Assembly (NCBI GenBank): GCA_036785705.1
Contig: JAWUZG010000332.1
Location: forward strand, 4,774,001 to 4,838,000
Length of the DNA stretch: 64,000 nucleotides
Direction: 5' to 3'
DNA from: Acanthornis magna
Taxonomy: Eukaryota > Chordata > Aves > Passeriformes > Acanthizidae
In this document: positions 32,391 through 43,637 of the stretch, one piece after another
How positions within the stretch are numbered: position 1 is the stretch's first letter
How the letters are laid out: each line of letters opens with the position of its first letter
The notes under the pieces: model-generated
The model's database searches: none
What the model was told of the DNA's origin: nothing
What the model saw: only the letters and a program-made list of their open reading frames with translations
Program-made: the position numbers and the translations under genes

Positions 32391-32830
32391 AGACGCAGCT
32401 CGGATGGAGTTATTTTTTCGCTGGTGAATGTTAATCCTGGCTCAGTTAATGCCTCTGCAGCGCCTCACCCGGACCCCCCTCCAGGCTGGCTCCCACCCGG
32501 AGCGTCCCAGGGCTTCCATGGGGATGGGGTGGGGCGTCAGGGGGGTCTGGTACCGCCGGCTCTGTTCCCGGTGTGGATGCGGAAAAGAGCGGGATGGTGG
32601 GAGAGCAGAAAGGGATTCCCCAGCTGGCGAGGAGGAGGAGGAGGATGTAATTGCACGGTACAGATTGAGCCTGTCAGGCGTCCCTCCGACAGCGCATCCC
32701 GGGGCACCTTCACCATAAATAATAAAGAACAGCCCGGAGAGGAGGGGATTAACAAGGACAGGCGAGGCACTCATTCCCTAATTGATGGGTTCGTATTCCT
32801 GCGGAGGCTGCAGCCGCAGCCACCCTGATG
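32390..32830. promoter_or_regulatory. Two AT-richer sub-islands (candidate island 19)
   Basis: Left: GGAGTTATTTTTTCGCTGG and GAATGTTAATCCTGGC (32405-32442). Right: GAGGATGTAATTGCACGG near 32641, ACCATAAATAATAAAGAAC near 32710, and TTCCCTAATTGATGGG near 32774. A GAGGAGGAGGAGGAGG run (32627-32645) lies between. Regulatory role inferred. Confidence 0.45.
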
Positions 32831-32874
32831 CCATCGCGGGGAGCGGGAGCCTCCTCCCCGCGGCTGCTGGGGAG

Positions 32875-33000
32875 ATGCAGGCAGGGAAAATGCAGGCAGG
32901 GAAAACCACACAGGGAAATGCAGCGCTGGAAATGCAGGCAGGAAAATGAAGGCAGGGAAATGCAGGGCAGAAAATACAGGCAGGGAAATGCAGGCAGGGG
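32875..33000. repeat. Minisatellite, 14-15-bp unit, ~9 copies
   Basis: Units of ATGCAGGCAGGGAAA with one-base deletions. The region is purine/GCAGG-rich on the plus strand. Confidence 0.95.
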
Positions 33001-35875
33001 AAGCCTGGCAGCTCCAGGGCATAGCTGGGACACAGCACCAGCATGGAGAGGGGGTGGCAGCCCCATCCCACGGGATCCACGATCCCCTGAGTCTTAAGGT
33101 CCAGCCAGGTCTCGGTGTTTTTTCCTCTCATGCTTGATTTAACCCCTTTTCTACTACATCTTTAGAGGAGGGACCAAAATCCTGGTGTCTTGCCCTATTC
33201 CTTGCTGACAGAGGCTGGGATGGGGCTGTTCCACCTGCTTTGCTCGGGATTTGGGGCATCTCAGCTGGGCAGGAGGGGGAGCAGGATGGGGTCCCAGACA
33301 GCTTGAATTTGCACGTGGGTTTAGCTGAGCTAAAAGCGGCTCTGGGAGGAGGCTGGGCCACTTTGGGAGATATAATTATGTATAAAAAAAGCTTATTCTG
33401 GTCCCTGCAGGGAGGAGCCGTGTCCAGTTCTGCCACTCAGGATGTGCTGGGACCTGCTGGGGCCCCAGGCCAGGCTTGGCCACTGTGGGGGTGTCCCCTC
33501 CTGGCCACCGCCAAGGCTGGTGCCGGTTCCAGCAGCATGGCCTGGTTCCCGTCCCGGATTACCCTCTCCCCACCCGCGAGGGGGAAGAGCTCCCCGAGTG
33601 CCAGATGGTGCCATTTAATTCTTTTCTGGGTGAGGCTGGAATCTGTTCGTGCCCGTGTGAGCAGGACCCCAGGAGAGCAGCACAGGCTGGGAGCCTCCTG
33701 CCTTCGGGCACAGCTATTTCCCCTCTGGAATCAGGAGCAGAGCATTCCCAAAAGCACCTTCTGAGGTGCAAACAGCCCTCGCTGCAAGGGGCAGTGCACG
33801 TGTGGTGACCCCAGCCCCTTTTGGGGGGATTTGACCGGTGATCCATCTTCCCTGCCCACAGCCCTGCCAGCGTCCTGCCTTCCCCAAGAGCCTGAGAAGC
33901 AGCTTGGGCTGCGGAAGCTGAGGAAGAGGAGGGGGTGAGGAAGGCAGGGAGATGTCCGTGGAGGCAGCGGTTTCCCAGGTGCTGCTGCCAGATTGCTGCC
34001 CGTGGCCTCCGCTCAGCTCACAATTATCTGGGGTAATGGCAAGGGAGGGTGACCCAGATAGCACGGGGAGGAGGATAATAAGGAAGATGTAACCGAGGCT
34101 TTGGGAAAGGGAAATGAGGGGGGGGGGCAGGAGAGAGGGAGGAGAGAAGCTCCGGGATGAACCCTGAGCTGGGATGCTGATCCAGCACAGCTTGGAGCAT
34201 CCCCATGGCCCATGTCATCCCTAATCCAGGTAATGCACCCCTGGTAAGCAAAAATATCCTTTCCTGGATCGATGTCCCTGCAGGGTTTGGGGTGGAAAAG
34301 GGGGCAGGCAAAGGACACGGCTGGCAGCTGTGTCCCAAATGGAATTTTCCTTCCCCAGCGAGCACTCCTGGCTGGGATGGGTGGAGGGGGCTGTGGAGTG
34401 GGATACAGCTCTCAGCATGGAGCACCTGATGTCCCCAGGTGTCACCCCCCCAGGGGACTTTGCTGGAGGACAACTTGGGGGACAGCACCTGCAGGTCAGC
34501 GCAGAGGGGCCCAGGGCTGCTGCCCTTGCTGGGCACCTCCCCCTCCCAAAGGGCCCACGCAGCAGTTCTGGGCCCCGCCGGCACAGCCGGAGTGATGTTC
34601 CATTATAAATCTCCAGCCCTCTGCCATCATCCCTGCTCCACGAAGAGCTGAGGAAGCAGAGGTCTGAGCCAGCGCTCGTCCATCACACGCAGAGGTGTCC
34701 CCACGCTGCTGCCACCTGCTCTGGCCACCTTGGCAATCTGCTGTGGCCACTTCCCAGGGGGAATGCTGCCTGTTCCTGCCCCTGGGCTGCAGCTCCTCTC
34801 CCCGACTCCATTTCCCCTCTGGCTCATCCTAGGCTGGGCAGAGCTCACTGCCCCCTCTCCAGTGGGACTTTAGAGCTGATTTTCTGAGCCCAGGAATGCA
34901 GAGGACCAAAAGTGGTCACTGCCCATCCCAGCACAGTGCTGGGGACTTGCCAGCAGTGCAGGGCTCTTCATGTCAAATCAAAGAGGCTGGGAATGCTGTG
35001 GGATCAGGACAGCAGTCCCATGACAGGAAGACAGCCCTGACTTGTCCCCAGCCTGGTGGCTGGCCATGCTCGAAGTGAAGGCTGAGGGTCTTTGTCCCAG
35101 CATGGTGACACGTCTACAGCACTGAGCGAGGCTTCAGGATCTTTGGTTCTCAGCTCAGAGCTGCAGCCCCCAGCGAGGCACAGGGTCTCATTCCAGGCTT
35201 TTTTTGGGAGCAGAGTCTGCCCTCATCCTGCCCCAGGTGCAGGAGGAGCAGCCCCAGGGACTGGGAAGGAGCTGCAGGAAAGGGACATTCTGCTCCTTCC
35301 AGCTGTGGTGAGGGGGCTGCTGGGGACCCCATGGAGGATTTGGGCTGGGAAGGAGTTTGCTGGTGTGGGAGACCATTGCTCTGGGCATGGCAGGGACCCT
35401 ATGGAGAAGCAGCAGAATTCTCAGCAATCCTGGCTCATCATCGTGTGATATTTAAGTGGCAGAAAAGAAAATAAAGCAGGGGAGGGTGGGCTGAGGATGA
35501 GCTGGAGGGAGGGGAGGAACTGCCCCCCTTCCCTCCCACACCTCCCCATGGCTTTGGGGGACCGGGTGGGCTGGGGTGATGCTGGTGGGGGCCAGGCCGG
35601 GTTTGGGGCGGGGGGGACACCAGGGAAGGAGGACGACGTGTTCTGTGACAGGCTCGAACGTGACTCAACGTCACCTACTTTCCACCACGACAACTTCTGC
35701 TGCTTCATCTTCTCCGTGCAAATCTGGGGCTCGGGGAGCTCCAAACGTGGCTGTGGAGGGGGTTTAGGGGTGGAGGCCATGAGGAGGAGGACGAGGATGA
35801 GCTTCTTCCGCCTTCCCTCCCCGCCTGAGCTTCCTCCGAGGGCGCGTCCGCCCCAGGGAAGGGAGCACTGAGAGC
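33001..35875. other. Single-copy DNA, no gene seen
   Basis: About 2.9 kb without a recognisable gene. A short AT patch at 33362-33400 (GATATAATTATGTATAAAAA) and a 10-G run near 34119 stand out. Frames of up to 186 codons lack domain support and overlap on both strands. Confidence 0.5.
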
Positions 35876-36080
35876 CCTGCAAAGCCACTCTTTTATTAAT
35901 TGAATATTCAATTTTCAAAATAACCTTGAGGAACTAAATGAAGAGGCTGGGAAGAGATAGCTAATTGTCAGCTGCACCTGCTCGGCACACAACCACGAAA
36001 ATGCTGCTTCCAGCTTCCTTCCAGCCCACTCACACGATTTAGAGGATTTTTTTCCCCGAGCCATTTATGTCACTGCAGAG
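35876..36080. promoter_or_regulatory. Candidate conserved island 20 with TTGAATATTCAA palindrome
   Basis: TTTTATTAATTGAATATTCA and ATTTTCAAAATAACC lie here, with a perfect 12-bp palindrome at 35900-35911 sharing the AATATTCA core seen at 17142, 17162 and 43279. GATAGCTAATTGTCAGC follows near 35955. Inferred regulatory. Confidence 0.5.
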
Positions 36081-36570
36081 GGCACAACAGCCTGGCAGGG
36101 CACGAGGAGCACGCCAGGCACCGGTGTGGGGTGGGAGGGGGATATTGGGGCTGGGAAAGCTGGGGAGTGGCTCTCTGCCCCTGGGGGATGATATTTTGTA
36201 GGGCTGGGAGGGCAGGTGGGGTGTGCAGGGGGCAGGCAGGGGTGTGTGAGTGCTGCATCTCGGGGTGCCATGGTGGCAGTGCCCCCAAACTGTGCTGGCT
36301 CCGTGGAGGATACAATGGCTGCAGGGGCTGGCAGGGATGGCAGGGGGCTTCCTGCACCCCAGCGTGTCCCCAGAGTCACTGGCACCAGGCTGGGGTCCTG
36401 CTCCATGACTGCCCACAGTGCTGGTGATGGCTTCTCCCTCCTTCCTTCGGGCAACTCCCCCTCCCCTGCACCACAGCCACATCCTGAGCCTGCACTCACG
36501 CTGGGAAAGTCCTGGCGTCCCTCTGTGCCAGCTGTGTCCGTGCATGGGGCAGCAGGGCTGCTCTTCCCAG
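36081..36570. other. Single-copy GC-rich DNA
   Basis: No gene recognised. Confidence 0.45.
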
Positions 36571-36574
36571 GGGT

Positions 36575-37035
36575 GCTGAGCCCCCCAGCCTGGGCATCCT
36601 GGGTGTCCTGACCTCCTCCAGCCTGGGCATCCTGGGGGGCTCTAAATCCACACAGCTTGTGCATCCAAGGGCTGCTGAGCCCCCCCACTTGGTCACTGAG
36701 GGTGTTCTGAGCCCTCCAGTCTGGGTGTCCCAGGGGTTCTGAACCCTTCTGGCCTGGACATCCCAGGGGTTTTGAGTTCCCCCAGCTGGGCATCCTGCTG
36801 GTTCTCATCCCCTGACTCCCCAGGACATCCCAGGGGTTCTCAGCCCCCCCAGATCTTTTATTTCAGGTGTTCTGAACCGCCCCCCCCATCCATCTTGGGC
36901 ATACTGGGGCCGTCCAGCCCGGCCATTCGGGGGTTCTGAGCCCCCCCACAGCCTGGCCATTCGGGGGTTCTGAGCCCCCCCACAGCCTGGCCATTCGGGG
37001 GTTCTGAGCCCCCCCCAGCCTGGCCGTTCCGGGGC
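36575..37035. repeat. Minisatellite, ~34-bp unit
   Basis: Built on CCCCCCAGCCTGG, CATCC and GGGGTTCTGAG modules. The last three copies (36916 onward) are near identical at exactly 34 bp, while the left copies vary in length and sequence. The array thus looks youngest at its right end. Confidence 0.93.
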
Positions 37036-37229
37036 AGAGCCTCCCTGCCCACCGGAGCCAGGAGCTGCAGGTGCGGGCAGGAGCCCGGGTCACCTCTGCA
37101 GCGCTGCCCGATGCCCAGGGACAGGCAGGGCTCCGCTCCCACGATGGCAGGGAATGGGCAGCATCCTCCGGGAGGGCCTCGGCCCGGGGGCAGCCGGCCC
37201 GGGCCAGATACTGCCTCTCAGCGGCCCCG
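37036..37229. other. Single-copy CpG-containing DNA
   Basis: No gene recognised. Leads into the next candidate element. Confidence 0.4.
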
Positions 37230-37345
37230 TTTTCTCCGACTCGCTGGCTGCCTCCACACTTGGCTGCATTAATAATCAGCCGGCTGATGGGGAAGGATTT
37301 ACCAGCTGTTTTTCATGACTCCATTGGCCTCAGATAAATCAGGGA
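37230..37345. promoter_or_regulatory. Candidate conserved island 21 with ATCAGCCGGCTGAT palindrome
   Basis: GGCTGCATTAATAATCAGCC runs into a perfect 14-bp palindrome at 37275-37288, then GATTTACCAGCTGTTTTTCA and CAGATAAATCAGGG. CpG sits at the palindrome centre. Regulatory role inferred. Confidence 0.45.
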
Positions 37346-37399
37346 GGGGGTGTCGCGCGGCGCTTGCCAGGGACCTGATGGATGGTGCCGAGCGAGCGG

Positions 37400-37740
37400 A
37401 TCGCTCACACGCTGCCACTCCCGGGCTCTGTCAGGCTGCCGGGAGAGCGCGCGATTGATTAATGGCCCCAATCAAGCGGGGAGCAATCGCTGGGGTGGTA
37501 CCCAGCCCTCGCCCCCTCCCCGTATCGCCCCGCCCCGGCTCTGCCCCACGCGGGGGCTGCTGGAGGGGCCCCCTCTCCTTCTTCCCCAGCGTTCCCAGTT
37601 TGCCCAGCTTGCCCAGCAGCCGGGCTGGCGTGGGCAGCTCCGTCAGGCGCGGCTGCAGGATGGAGATTAGCTCTAAAGAGCTGAGCACACACAATATTTC
37701 CAAAGCAATTGCAAGCGAAGCAGGGAGCAGCTGTGGGCTG
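37400..37740. promoter_or_regulatory. CpG-rich element with homeodomain-type cores (candidate island 22)
   Basis: GAGAGCGCGCGATTGATTAA, then TGGCCCCAATCAAGCGGGG near 37463, CpG-rich middle, and GGATGGAGATTAGCTCTAAA, AATATTTCCAAAGCAATTGC on the right (37660-37715). Candidate enhancer or CpG promoter. Confidence 0.45.
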
Positions 37741-39807
37741 AGCAGCCCTGCCTCCCTCAATCCCGGCAACATCTGGACGCGGCAGCTGTGCCGGCGAGTG
37801 AAACCTGTTCGGGGCGAGGGGGAAGGGTGCGGGACCCCACGGCTTGTGATGGGAAACCTGCCTCCGGCTCCAGGTCCCTGCCGGCGGGAGAACTCTCCAG
37901 AGGCACCATCGCTTCCCTGTGCTTTCGGGGAGGGTGCGGGGGGGGCCCCTCCTCACCCATCGCCCTGGGAAAGCGCCCGTCCCGAGTCCCTGGGACCGCG
38001 GCACACGGAGCAGCGCTCCCTGCTCCAGCTTGTTCGTGCTCCCTGTGCTGCAGGACCCCCCCGCGGGGTGGCTGCTGGGGAGGGTGGGCGCCCCAGGAGG
38101 GGCTGGGGGTCTCTGTGGGGAGCCAGGCTCGGCTCCGACCCTCTGGGCAGAATCCCTGGAGCTGGAGGATATTTTAAAGGAGAACTTTCCAGTGAGCCCA
38201 ACCCCGGGGGGGTGTTGTACCTCAGGGACTGCAGTCGGCTACCAGGGGCTGCTATAACCCTCCCGAGAACGACGGGGGCCCCAAAACAGGGTGTCCAACA
38301 CAGCAGACCTCGGTACTATTGGAGGGAATGCTGGAATGTGAACGTCGGGTGGCTGGTGCCTCCTCCCAGCCCCACCTGGGGACGGGCACAGCAAGCTGCT
38401 GGCACACAGGATGCTTCCCCTGTCCCTCTGCCCTGCTCTGGGGCATGGGGGGCAGCCCCACGTCCCCACTGAGCCCCACTGCCCTCCTGGGGACAGTCAG
38501 TGGGGTCCTGAGGCAGAGTGCAGCTCCTGGTGCCAGTCCTCCTGCCGTGCCAGGGAGCAGGGTGGTACCAGGGAGCAGCTGAGCTTCACAGAGCTTTCAG
38601 GAAGAGCCTCTTGGAAGCCAAACCAAGTGAATTATTCCATTTAATTTGGGGGTTAGGAGCAGTGGCGCAGGTGGCAGTGCTGCCTCTGGGCACAGCAGCT
38701 CCCAGCTCTGCAGTGCCCTGTGCCCCCTGTGTCCCCCAACACCCTGACAGGCTCTGTGCCTGTGGGCACTGCCAGCCCTGCGGGATGGGATGTGTGGGTG
38801 CAAGGGGCAGCAGGGGAGCTGCAGAGGGGCCTTTTTCCTGGCCATCCCAGGGATGAGCAGGGTGCAGCAAGGGGACAGCTTCAAGCAGGAGCCCCGTGCC
38901 CACCTGTGGGCACTTGGCTGGGCAGCAGCTCCCTGTGGGAGATGGGAGAGCCTGTGGGGCTGCAGCTCCTCGCTGTCCCCGGCTGGGCTGGTGCAGAACA
39001 CAGGCAGTGCCCAGGCCAGCGCAGCCCTCCCTGGGGACAGCAGCCAGGTGTGCAGCCCAGGGGATCCCCACGCCAGGCTCCTGCCAGGGCTTTGATCCCA
39101 ATCCCTGCCTGCTCCGGGAGGACGTGCCCGGCTCTGATCGCTGCTGCCTCGTGGCTCTGCACAGGGCTGGTGAAATATTTACAGCCCACTCCCCTTTGAA
39201 GTGTGCTGTGTTCCCATCCCCACAGCTCCTTGGGGCGCTGAGCTCGGTCCCACTGTGCCAATCCCATGGGATAAGCCATGACACATCCCACTGAGCCCCT
39301 GGCCCTGCTCCTGCCCTCCCTGGCAGAGAGGGAAAAGGATGCCAAAGGGGCATCTCCCATCCTTGGAGTGCTGTGCCTGTACCCACAGACACATCCCTGC
39401 TGCATCCATGGCCTGCCATGCCACGGCCCCTTCCTGCTCTCATCCCACGGAGTCAGGGATCAGCGCTGGGCTCTGCAGGGAGCTGGGAAAGGCCCAGCAG
39501 CACGAGGTGACTCTGCCCTGCTCCAGCGGCAAGGAAACACAAAGGAAATGGGAGCTCCCTGCGGGACACTGAGCTGGAAACTCGGACAGCCCCGGGCAGT
39601 GAGTGTGGCACTGCCCCGCCTGTGCCCTGTCTGCTGCCGGCTGTGCTGTGTGGCACTGGCTGTCCTTCTCCCTGGGGTGTCTTGAAGGTACCAGGAGTGT
39701 CCCCAGCACTGCCACCTGCCCTGAGCACAGGGTGTGCTGGGAGCGCTGTCCCTGCTCTGGGGCTGTGCCCAGTGTCAGGCTCTAGGATGGACTGGGAGCC
39801 TCACAGT
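37741..39807. other. Single-copy GC-rich DNA, no gene seen
   Basis: About 2 kb. A 336-codon plus frame beginning at 37462 covers part of it but is Gly/Pro/Arg-rich, starts inside the preceding CpG element and has no domain. Small AT patch at 38620-38650 (GTGAATTATTCCATTTAATT). Confidence 0.5.
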
Positions 39808-39876
39808 GGGAAATCGTGAAATAGTTGAGGTTGGAAAAGTCCTCTAAGATCACCAGAGTCCAACACCAAACCATGT
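39808..39876 (-). mobile_element. Short CR1-type 3' terminus, minus orientation
   Basis: GAAATCGTGAAATAGTTGAG, GTTGGAAAAGTCCTCTAAGA and TCACCAGAGTCCAACACC fit the GTTGGAAAAGACCTCTAAGATCA-type CR1 subfamily end in pieces. Only about 70 bp remain. Confidence 0.75.
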
Positions 39877-40599
39877 CTCTGGAATCCTTCACCTTCGCTC
39901 TCTCCCAGGGTGATTTTGGTGAGCCTGGGTGCTCTCCGTGGGGGAGTCCTCTCTCCTCCCCCCGCTGGCCCTGCAGAGCCCCCAGGCACACCCTGACACC
40001 CTGGGCACGGGGTGCTGCAGCCTGTTGTGGCTTTGGCTCTGCTTTGGCACAGGCACCTTCGGGGTGGCAGCTGTGTCCCCAAGGTCCCTTCAGCTCCAGC
40101 GCCCTGACAGGGGAGGGGCTGCTGAAATACCGACTCCCTCTTCAGCAAAGAGGAAAATTGGACTCCCTGGGAAGCTGGATTTGGCAGATGCCGGTGCCTC
40201 CCTGCCTGCATGCTGGGGTCTCCTCCTCACCTTCTCTGGGGTCTGGCGATGCCCCCAAACACGAGACCCAGTCCTTTCCACTCTGGAAGCTTCAGTGATG
40301 CCCTTCACACCTGGTGGGATCTGCCCCGCCCTCAGTTCAGGTCAGAAATCACAAATGGAGACCCCCCAGTCACTGGGGATGCATTGGCTGCAGCTGGGGC
40401 AGGGGGAGAATTTGGGGCTGTCCCATACCCACCCCACGCCCCACAGGTGGCCATGGATTTGCCATCCTACTGGAAGGGGCTCTTCCCCATCCCACCCTCC
40501 AGCCTAAGCCTGTAGATTTTGGGAGGGCTCTCCCTGGGGTGCAGGAGGCTCCTGCCAGCCCTGATGCCCACCTGGGGTGGGAAGGGCATCCCATGCAGG
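39877..40599. other. Single-copy DNA
   Basis: No gene recognised. Confidence 0.45.
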
Positions 40600-40770
40600 G
40601 TCAGGCACGGAGCGGGATCGCTGCTAATTGCAGCGCCGTGGCCTGGGAGAGGAGCGGAGCAGAACTCGCGGATTTCTGGGTTGGCGGCAATAAAGCCTTG
40701 CATCGCTGCAAAGGGAATTCAGCCGCCTCCGAAACAAGGTTAAATAAACAGCTCGTGGGAGCTCTCGGGA
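40600..40770. promoter_or_regulatory. Candidate conserved island 23
   Basis: ATCGCTGCTAATTGCAGCGC near 40617 (an imperfect palindrome around TAATTG), GGCGGCAATAAAGCCTTGC near 40683, GCAAAGGGAATTCAGCC and GGTTAAATAAACAGC near 40738. Regulatory role inferred. Confidence 0.45.
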
Positions 40771-40774
40771 ATCC

Positions 40775-40820
40775 CACAGCACAAACACACACACGAACAC
40801 ACAGGCGCACACACAGGACA
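40775..40820. repeat. CA-rich simple repeat
   Basis: Interrupted (CA)n: ACACACACACGAACACACAG then CGCACACACAGG. Too interrupted to be a strong microsatellite. Confidence 0.85.
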
Positions 40821-41263
40821 TGGGTGGCACTGCCTGGTGACATGGTGGTGTGACATGGTGCCACACATGCATGGGTGGCATTTCCTGGGTGCCCCCACAC
40901 ACCGTGACACCTTGGTCACACCAGCACCCTGGCAGGGTGACAGGTCCCCCAGACCCCCCTGCCCAGGTCAGGCAGCACCAGCCCAGCTGTCACCTCTTTG
41001 GAGGCCAGCAGTGACACTTCCATGAGGATTAGCAGAGGACGGAGATGTTAAGGAATGACTGAAAAGCATCTGAGCACGCCCTGCCAGCTGCGTGGCGGGT
41101 GTGACATCAGGGATGTGGAGCTGGAGCTGTTCCACCCCAGGCCAGACACCAGCTGTGTCCTGGGGACGCAGAGCAGGGCAGTGGCAGGGCACAGGGCACG
41201 GCAGTGGAAGCTCCTGGCTCTGGAGCTGGTTTGCTGCAGCTCTGGATATCCCCAGGGATGGAG

Positions 41264-41308
41264 TGGGGACAGCCATGGTGGGGACAGCCATGGTGGGGAC
41301 AGCCATGG
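41264..41308. repeat. Perfect 15-bp triplet repeat
   Basis: Three identical TGGGGACAGCCATGG units. Each has an NcoI-type CCATGG. Confidence 0.97.
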
Positions 41309-41861
41309 TGCTGTCCCATCCATGTGGGGATGGAGCATGGGCACAGGGAGGGATACACCAGGAATTGTGTCCCTTCTGCAAACCATCGGCTGCTCAACCC
41401 TGCCTGGAGTTCTGCAGAGCTGCTGAGGCTGCAGCAGCAGGATTTGGGGAGAAAAGGGAATTGTCTGCATGGTGCAGGGGGTTACAGAGCATCCCAACCC
41501 TGCACTGAAATCCTCCATGCCAGCTCCGGCCTGTCCCCAGCCCTGGCAGTGGGACACCAAGGTGTGCCTGCTGTCAGCAGGACCTGCAGCACCCACGGGA
41601 GCATTCCCAATGGGAACAAAGGTGCCCTGGGGTGCTGCCAGCCGAGCAAGAGGGTGAGGGCCAGGGTGCCAGGCTGGTGCAGCTGCACACCCACGGAGTG
41701 CCGGGGTGGGCAGGAGGAGGGTGAGTGCCTTGGGCCCAACAAACCTCTCTCTGGGCTGTGCATGGAGAGCTTTCCCAGCGGGCTGGGAGCGCTGGCGCAT
41801 TTTTAGACATTTTGTTCTCCCTGTAAATCTGTCTCCGGGAGTGAGCGTGGTCGATTGATTT

Positions 41862-41881
41862 TGTGCTGTGCTGTGCTGTGC
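41862..41881. repeat. (TGTGC)4 microsatellite
   Basis: Four perfect TGTGC units just right of an AT-richer patch (41800-41860) containing TTTTAGACATTTTG. Confidence 0.95.
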
Positions 41882-42329
41882 TGGCAGCACCTCTTCGTGC
41901 TGCCTGAGCAGGGACCCTGCACCCAACGCTGGCTCTGGAACACCCACCGGCACCCAGGAAGGTGGCAGGCAGGGGACAGGGACTGGGGGATGTCGGCACT
42001 GTCACCTGGACAGGCTGGCAAAGCAGGATGCTCCCTGGGATGGGCAGAGGATAGGGCAGAGAAGGGTGGGAAGGGGGAATATGTGGGAATGGGACTGTGG
42101 ATTTGGGCAGCACCCAAATCTGCAGCTGAGCCACAGAGCGTGGAGACAGGCAGTGTCCCAGCAGAGAGGGGAGCGGGAATGCCAACAGCACCGAGCTGGA
42201 ACTGGGATCAGCTGCTGGAGCTGCGGGAAGCCGCGGGCTGGGCAGGACGGGAATGCAGGACAGGGGCTGCAGGTGACACATCCGGGCAGGACGAGGATGC
42301 TGCTGTCCCTCATCCAGCGCCACCACCCA

Positions 42330-42650
42330 GCTGAGCGCCCAGCCCTCCGTGTGCGACAGTCCGGAGAGTGACCGCGCGGTGCCACTGCCACCGCCCCAAA
42401 GGCCGTGAGGACAGCAGGCTCGGCGGGGCTGCCGGGGAGCCGTTCCCCCGTAATTGCGGAGTGTTTGCAGCGCTGCCGCTTTGCCATGGCAACGCCTGCC
42501 TGGCGCGCCGGCAGCCTCGCAGCACAGATTGTTCCGAAAGGTCACCGCCGAGCGGCGGTGGGCTCGGCACGGCGCGGCCGGCGCTGCTCCATATTTATGA
42601 ACGGGGAGAGGGAAGGGAATCGCAGCCCCTTCTCCGGAATTAATGCCACC
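42330..42650. promoter_or_regulatory. CpG island with near-perfect RFX X-box
   Basis: CpG-dense from about 42350 to 42590. TTTGCCATGGCAAC at 42480-42493 differs from the full RFX palindrome GTTGCCATGGCAAC by one base. Nearby are CCGTAATTGCGG near 42449, GATTGTTCCGAAAGG near 42527 and CTCCATATTTATGAACGG near 42587. It is the best promoter or CpG-enhancer candidate in the window, but no transcript can be deduced. Confidence 0.55.
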
Positions 42651-43264
42651 AGGGCATGGTGCCAGCCCGGGGATGAGCCCTCCGGGGTGCACGAGGGTGG
42701 CTGAGTTGCTGCAGGGAACCTGGGGACTGGGGATGGCAGCAGGACGCGGCTCTGTGGGGCAGCCCGGGGTGTGGGGCAATGTTTGGGACCATGGGGTAGC
42801 ACGGGACGTGGGACAAGGACAGCCATAAGCACCAACCCCAGCCCCACGCTCCTGGCTTCTGGTTTGCTGCAAATGAAAGATGACCCAAAGCGGCAGTGTC
42901 TGGGTGGGTGGCAGTGCCACTGGTGCCCCTGCTCCCCCAGGGACTGGGTCACTCCCTCCCTGTCCCTGGCAGAGCCCTGGCTGCCAGCACAACCAGGGAT
43001 GGAACAGCATTCCTGGGCCCACTCCTATCCCAGCTCTGCCAACACAAGTTTGGGAGGGATGTATCCCAGACGGAGGTGCCACCCAGTTTTGGGAGAGGTC
43101 CCGGCTCTGGATCAGCTCAGCACGAATCCTGCCAGCCCAGCACCAACTGCAGTGGTGCCCACTTCGGGGAGAGGGCACAGAGAAGGAGCCTCCTCACTTC
43201 CAAGGTCTTTACATTCCCTTGTCCAGGACCCCCTTTGTGCCCCCCACAGCCTCGCCAGCTCCCG
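42651..43264. other. Single-copy GC-rich DNA
   Basis: No gene recognised. Confidence 0.45.
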
Positions 43265-43445
43265 GGGAGTCATCGGGGTTAAATATTCAGGAGCACTCGC
43301 TGTGCACATTTTGTAAAGATCAAGCGGCTCTCAGGCCCGGCAGTTCCCTTCCCCTGCTGCCGGGGATGCGCCTTAATGAGTTTGCAGAATGATACATTTT
43401 TAAAGTCATTTTTTCCGGCCATGTTCAAAGTTCCAGCATTTCCTC
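43265..43445. promoter_or_regulatory. Candidate conserved island 24
   Basis: GGTTAAATATTCAGGAGC near 43277 repeats the TTAAATATTCA word of island 10. TTTTGTAAAGATCAAGCGGC, GCGCCTTAATGAGTTTGCAG and ATACATTTTTAAAGTCATTT follow. High complexity and AT-rich; regulatory role inferred. Confidence 0.5.
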
Positions 43446-43637
43446 TGCTCCAGTTGCTCCGGCGGCTGCCCCGCTGTGCCCCACCCCGGGGAGCTGAGCC
43501 TGCCTGGGGGGAACGGAGGGGGACACCACACAGGGATGGGGCACCGGGGGAGAGACATGGAGGATGTGGGGATGGAGCAAGGAGGGGTCCCCCAGGAGAC
43601 CCCCAGCCCATCTCTTCCCTGTGCTGCCGCAGGGCTC
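43446..43637. other. Single-copy GC-rich DNA
   Basis: No gene recognised. Confidence 0.4.

Larger units (their letters stand above)
40821..42329. other. Single-copy GC-rich DNA, no gene seen
   Basis: Includes the longest frame in the window: 534 codons on the minus strand (ending at 41574 and extending to 43178), which crosses a CpG island and is Pro/Ser/Ala/Cys-rich with no domain. Small tandems at 41264 and 41862 are listed separately. Confidence 0.5.

Noticed and set aside
37462..38472. 336-codon plus-strand frame in and beyond a CpG element
   Set aside because: Gly/Pro/Arg-rich with no recognisable domain or splice structure. The start lies inside a motif-rich non-coding island.
41574..43178. 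Longest open frame (534 codons, minus strand)
   Set aside because: Low-complexity Pro/Ser/Ala/Cys-rich composition, no domain, crosses a CpG island and a candidate enhancer, and overlaps several plus-strand frames. Expected in GC-rich DNA.
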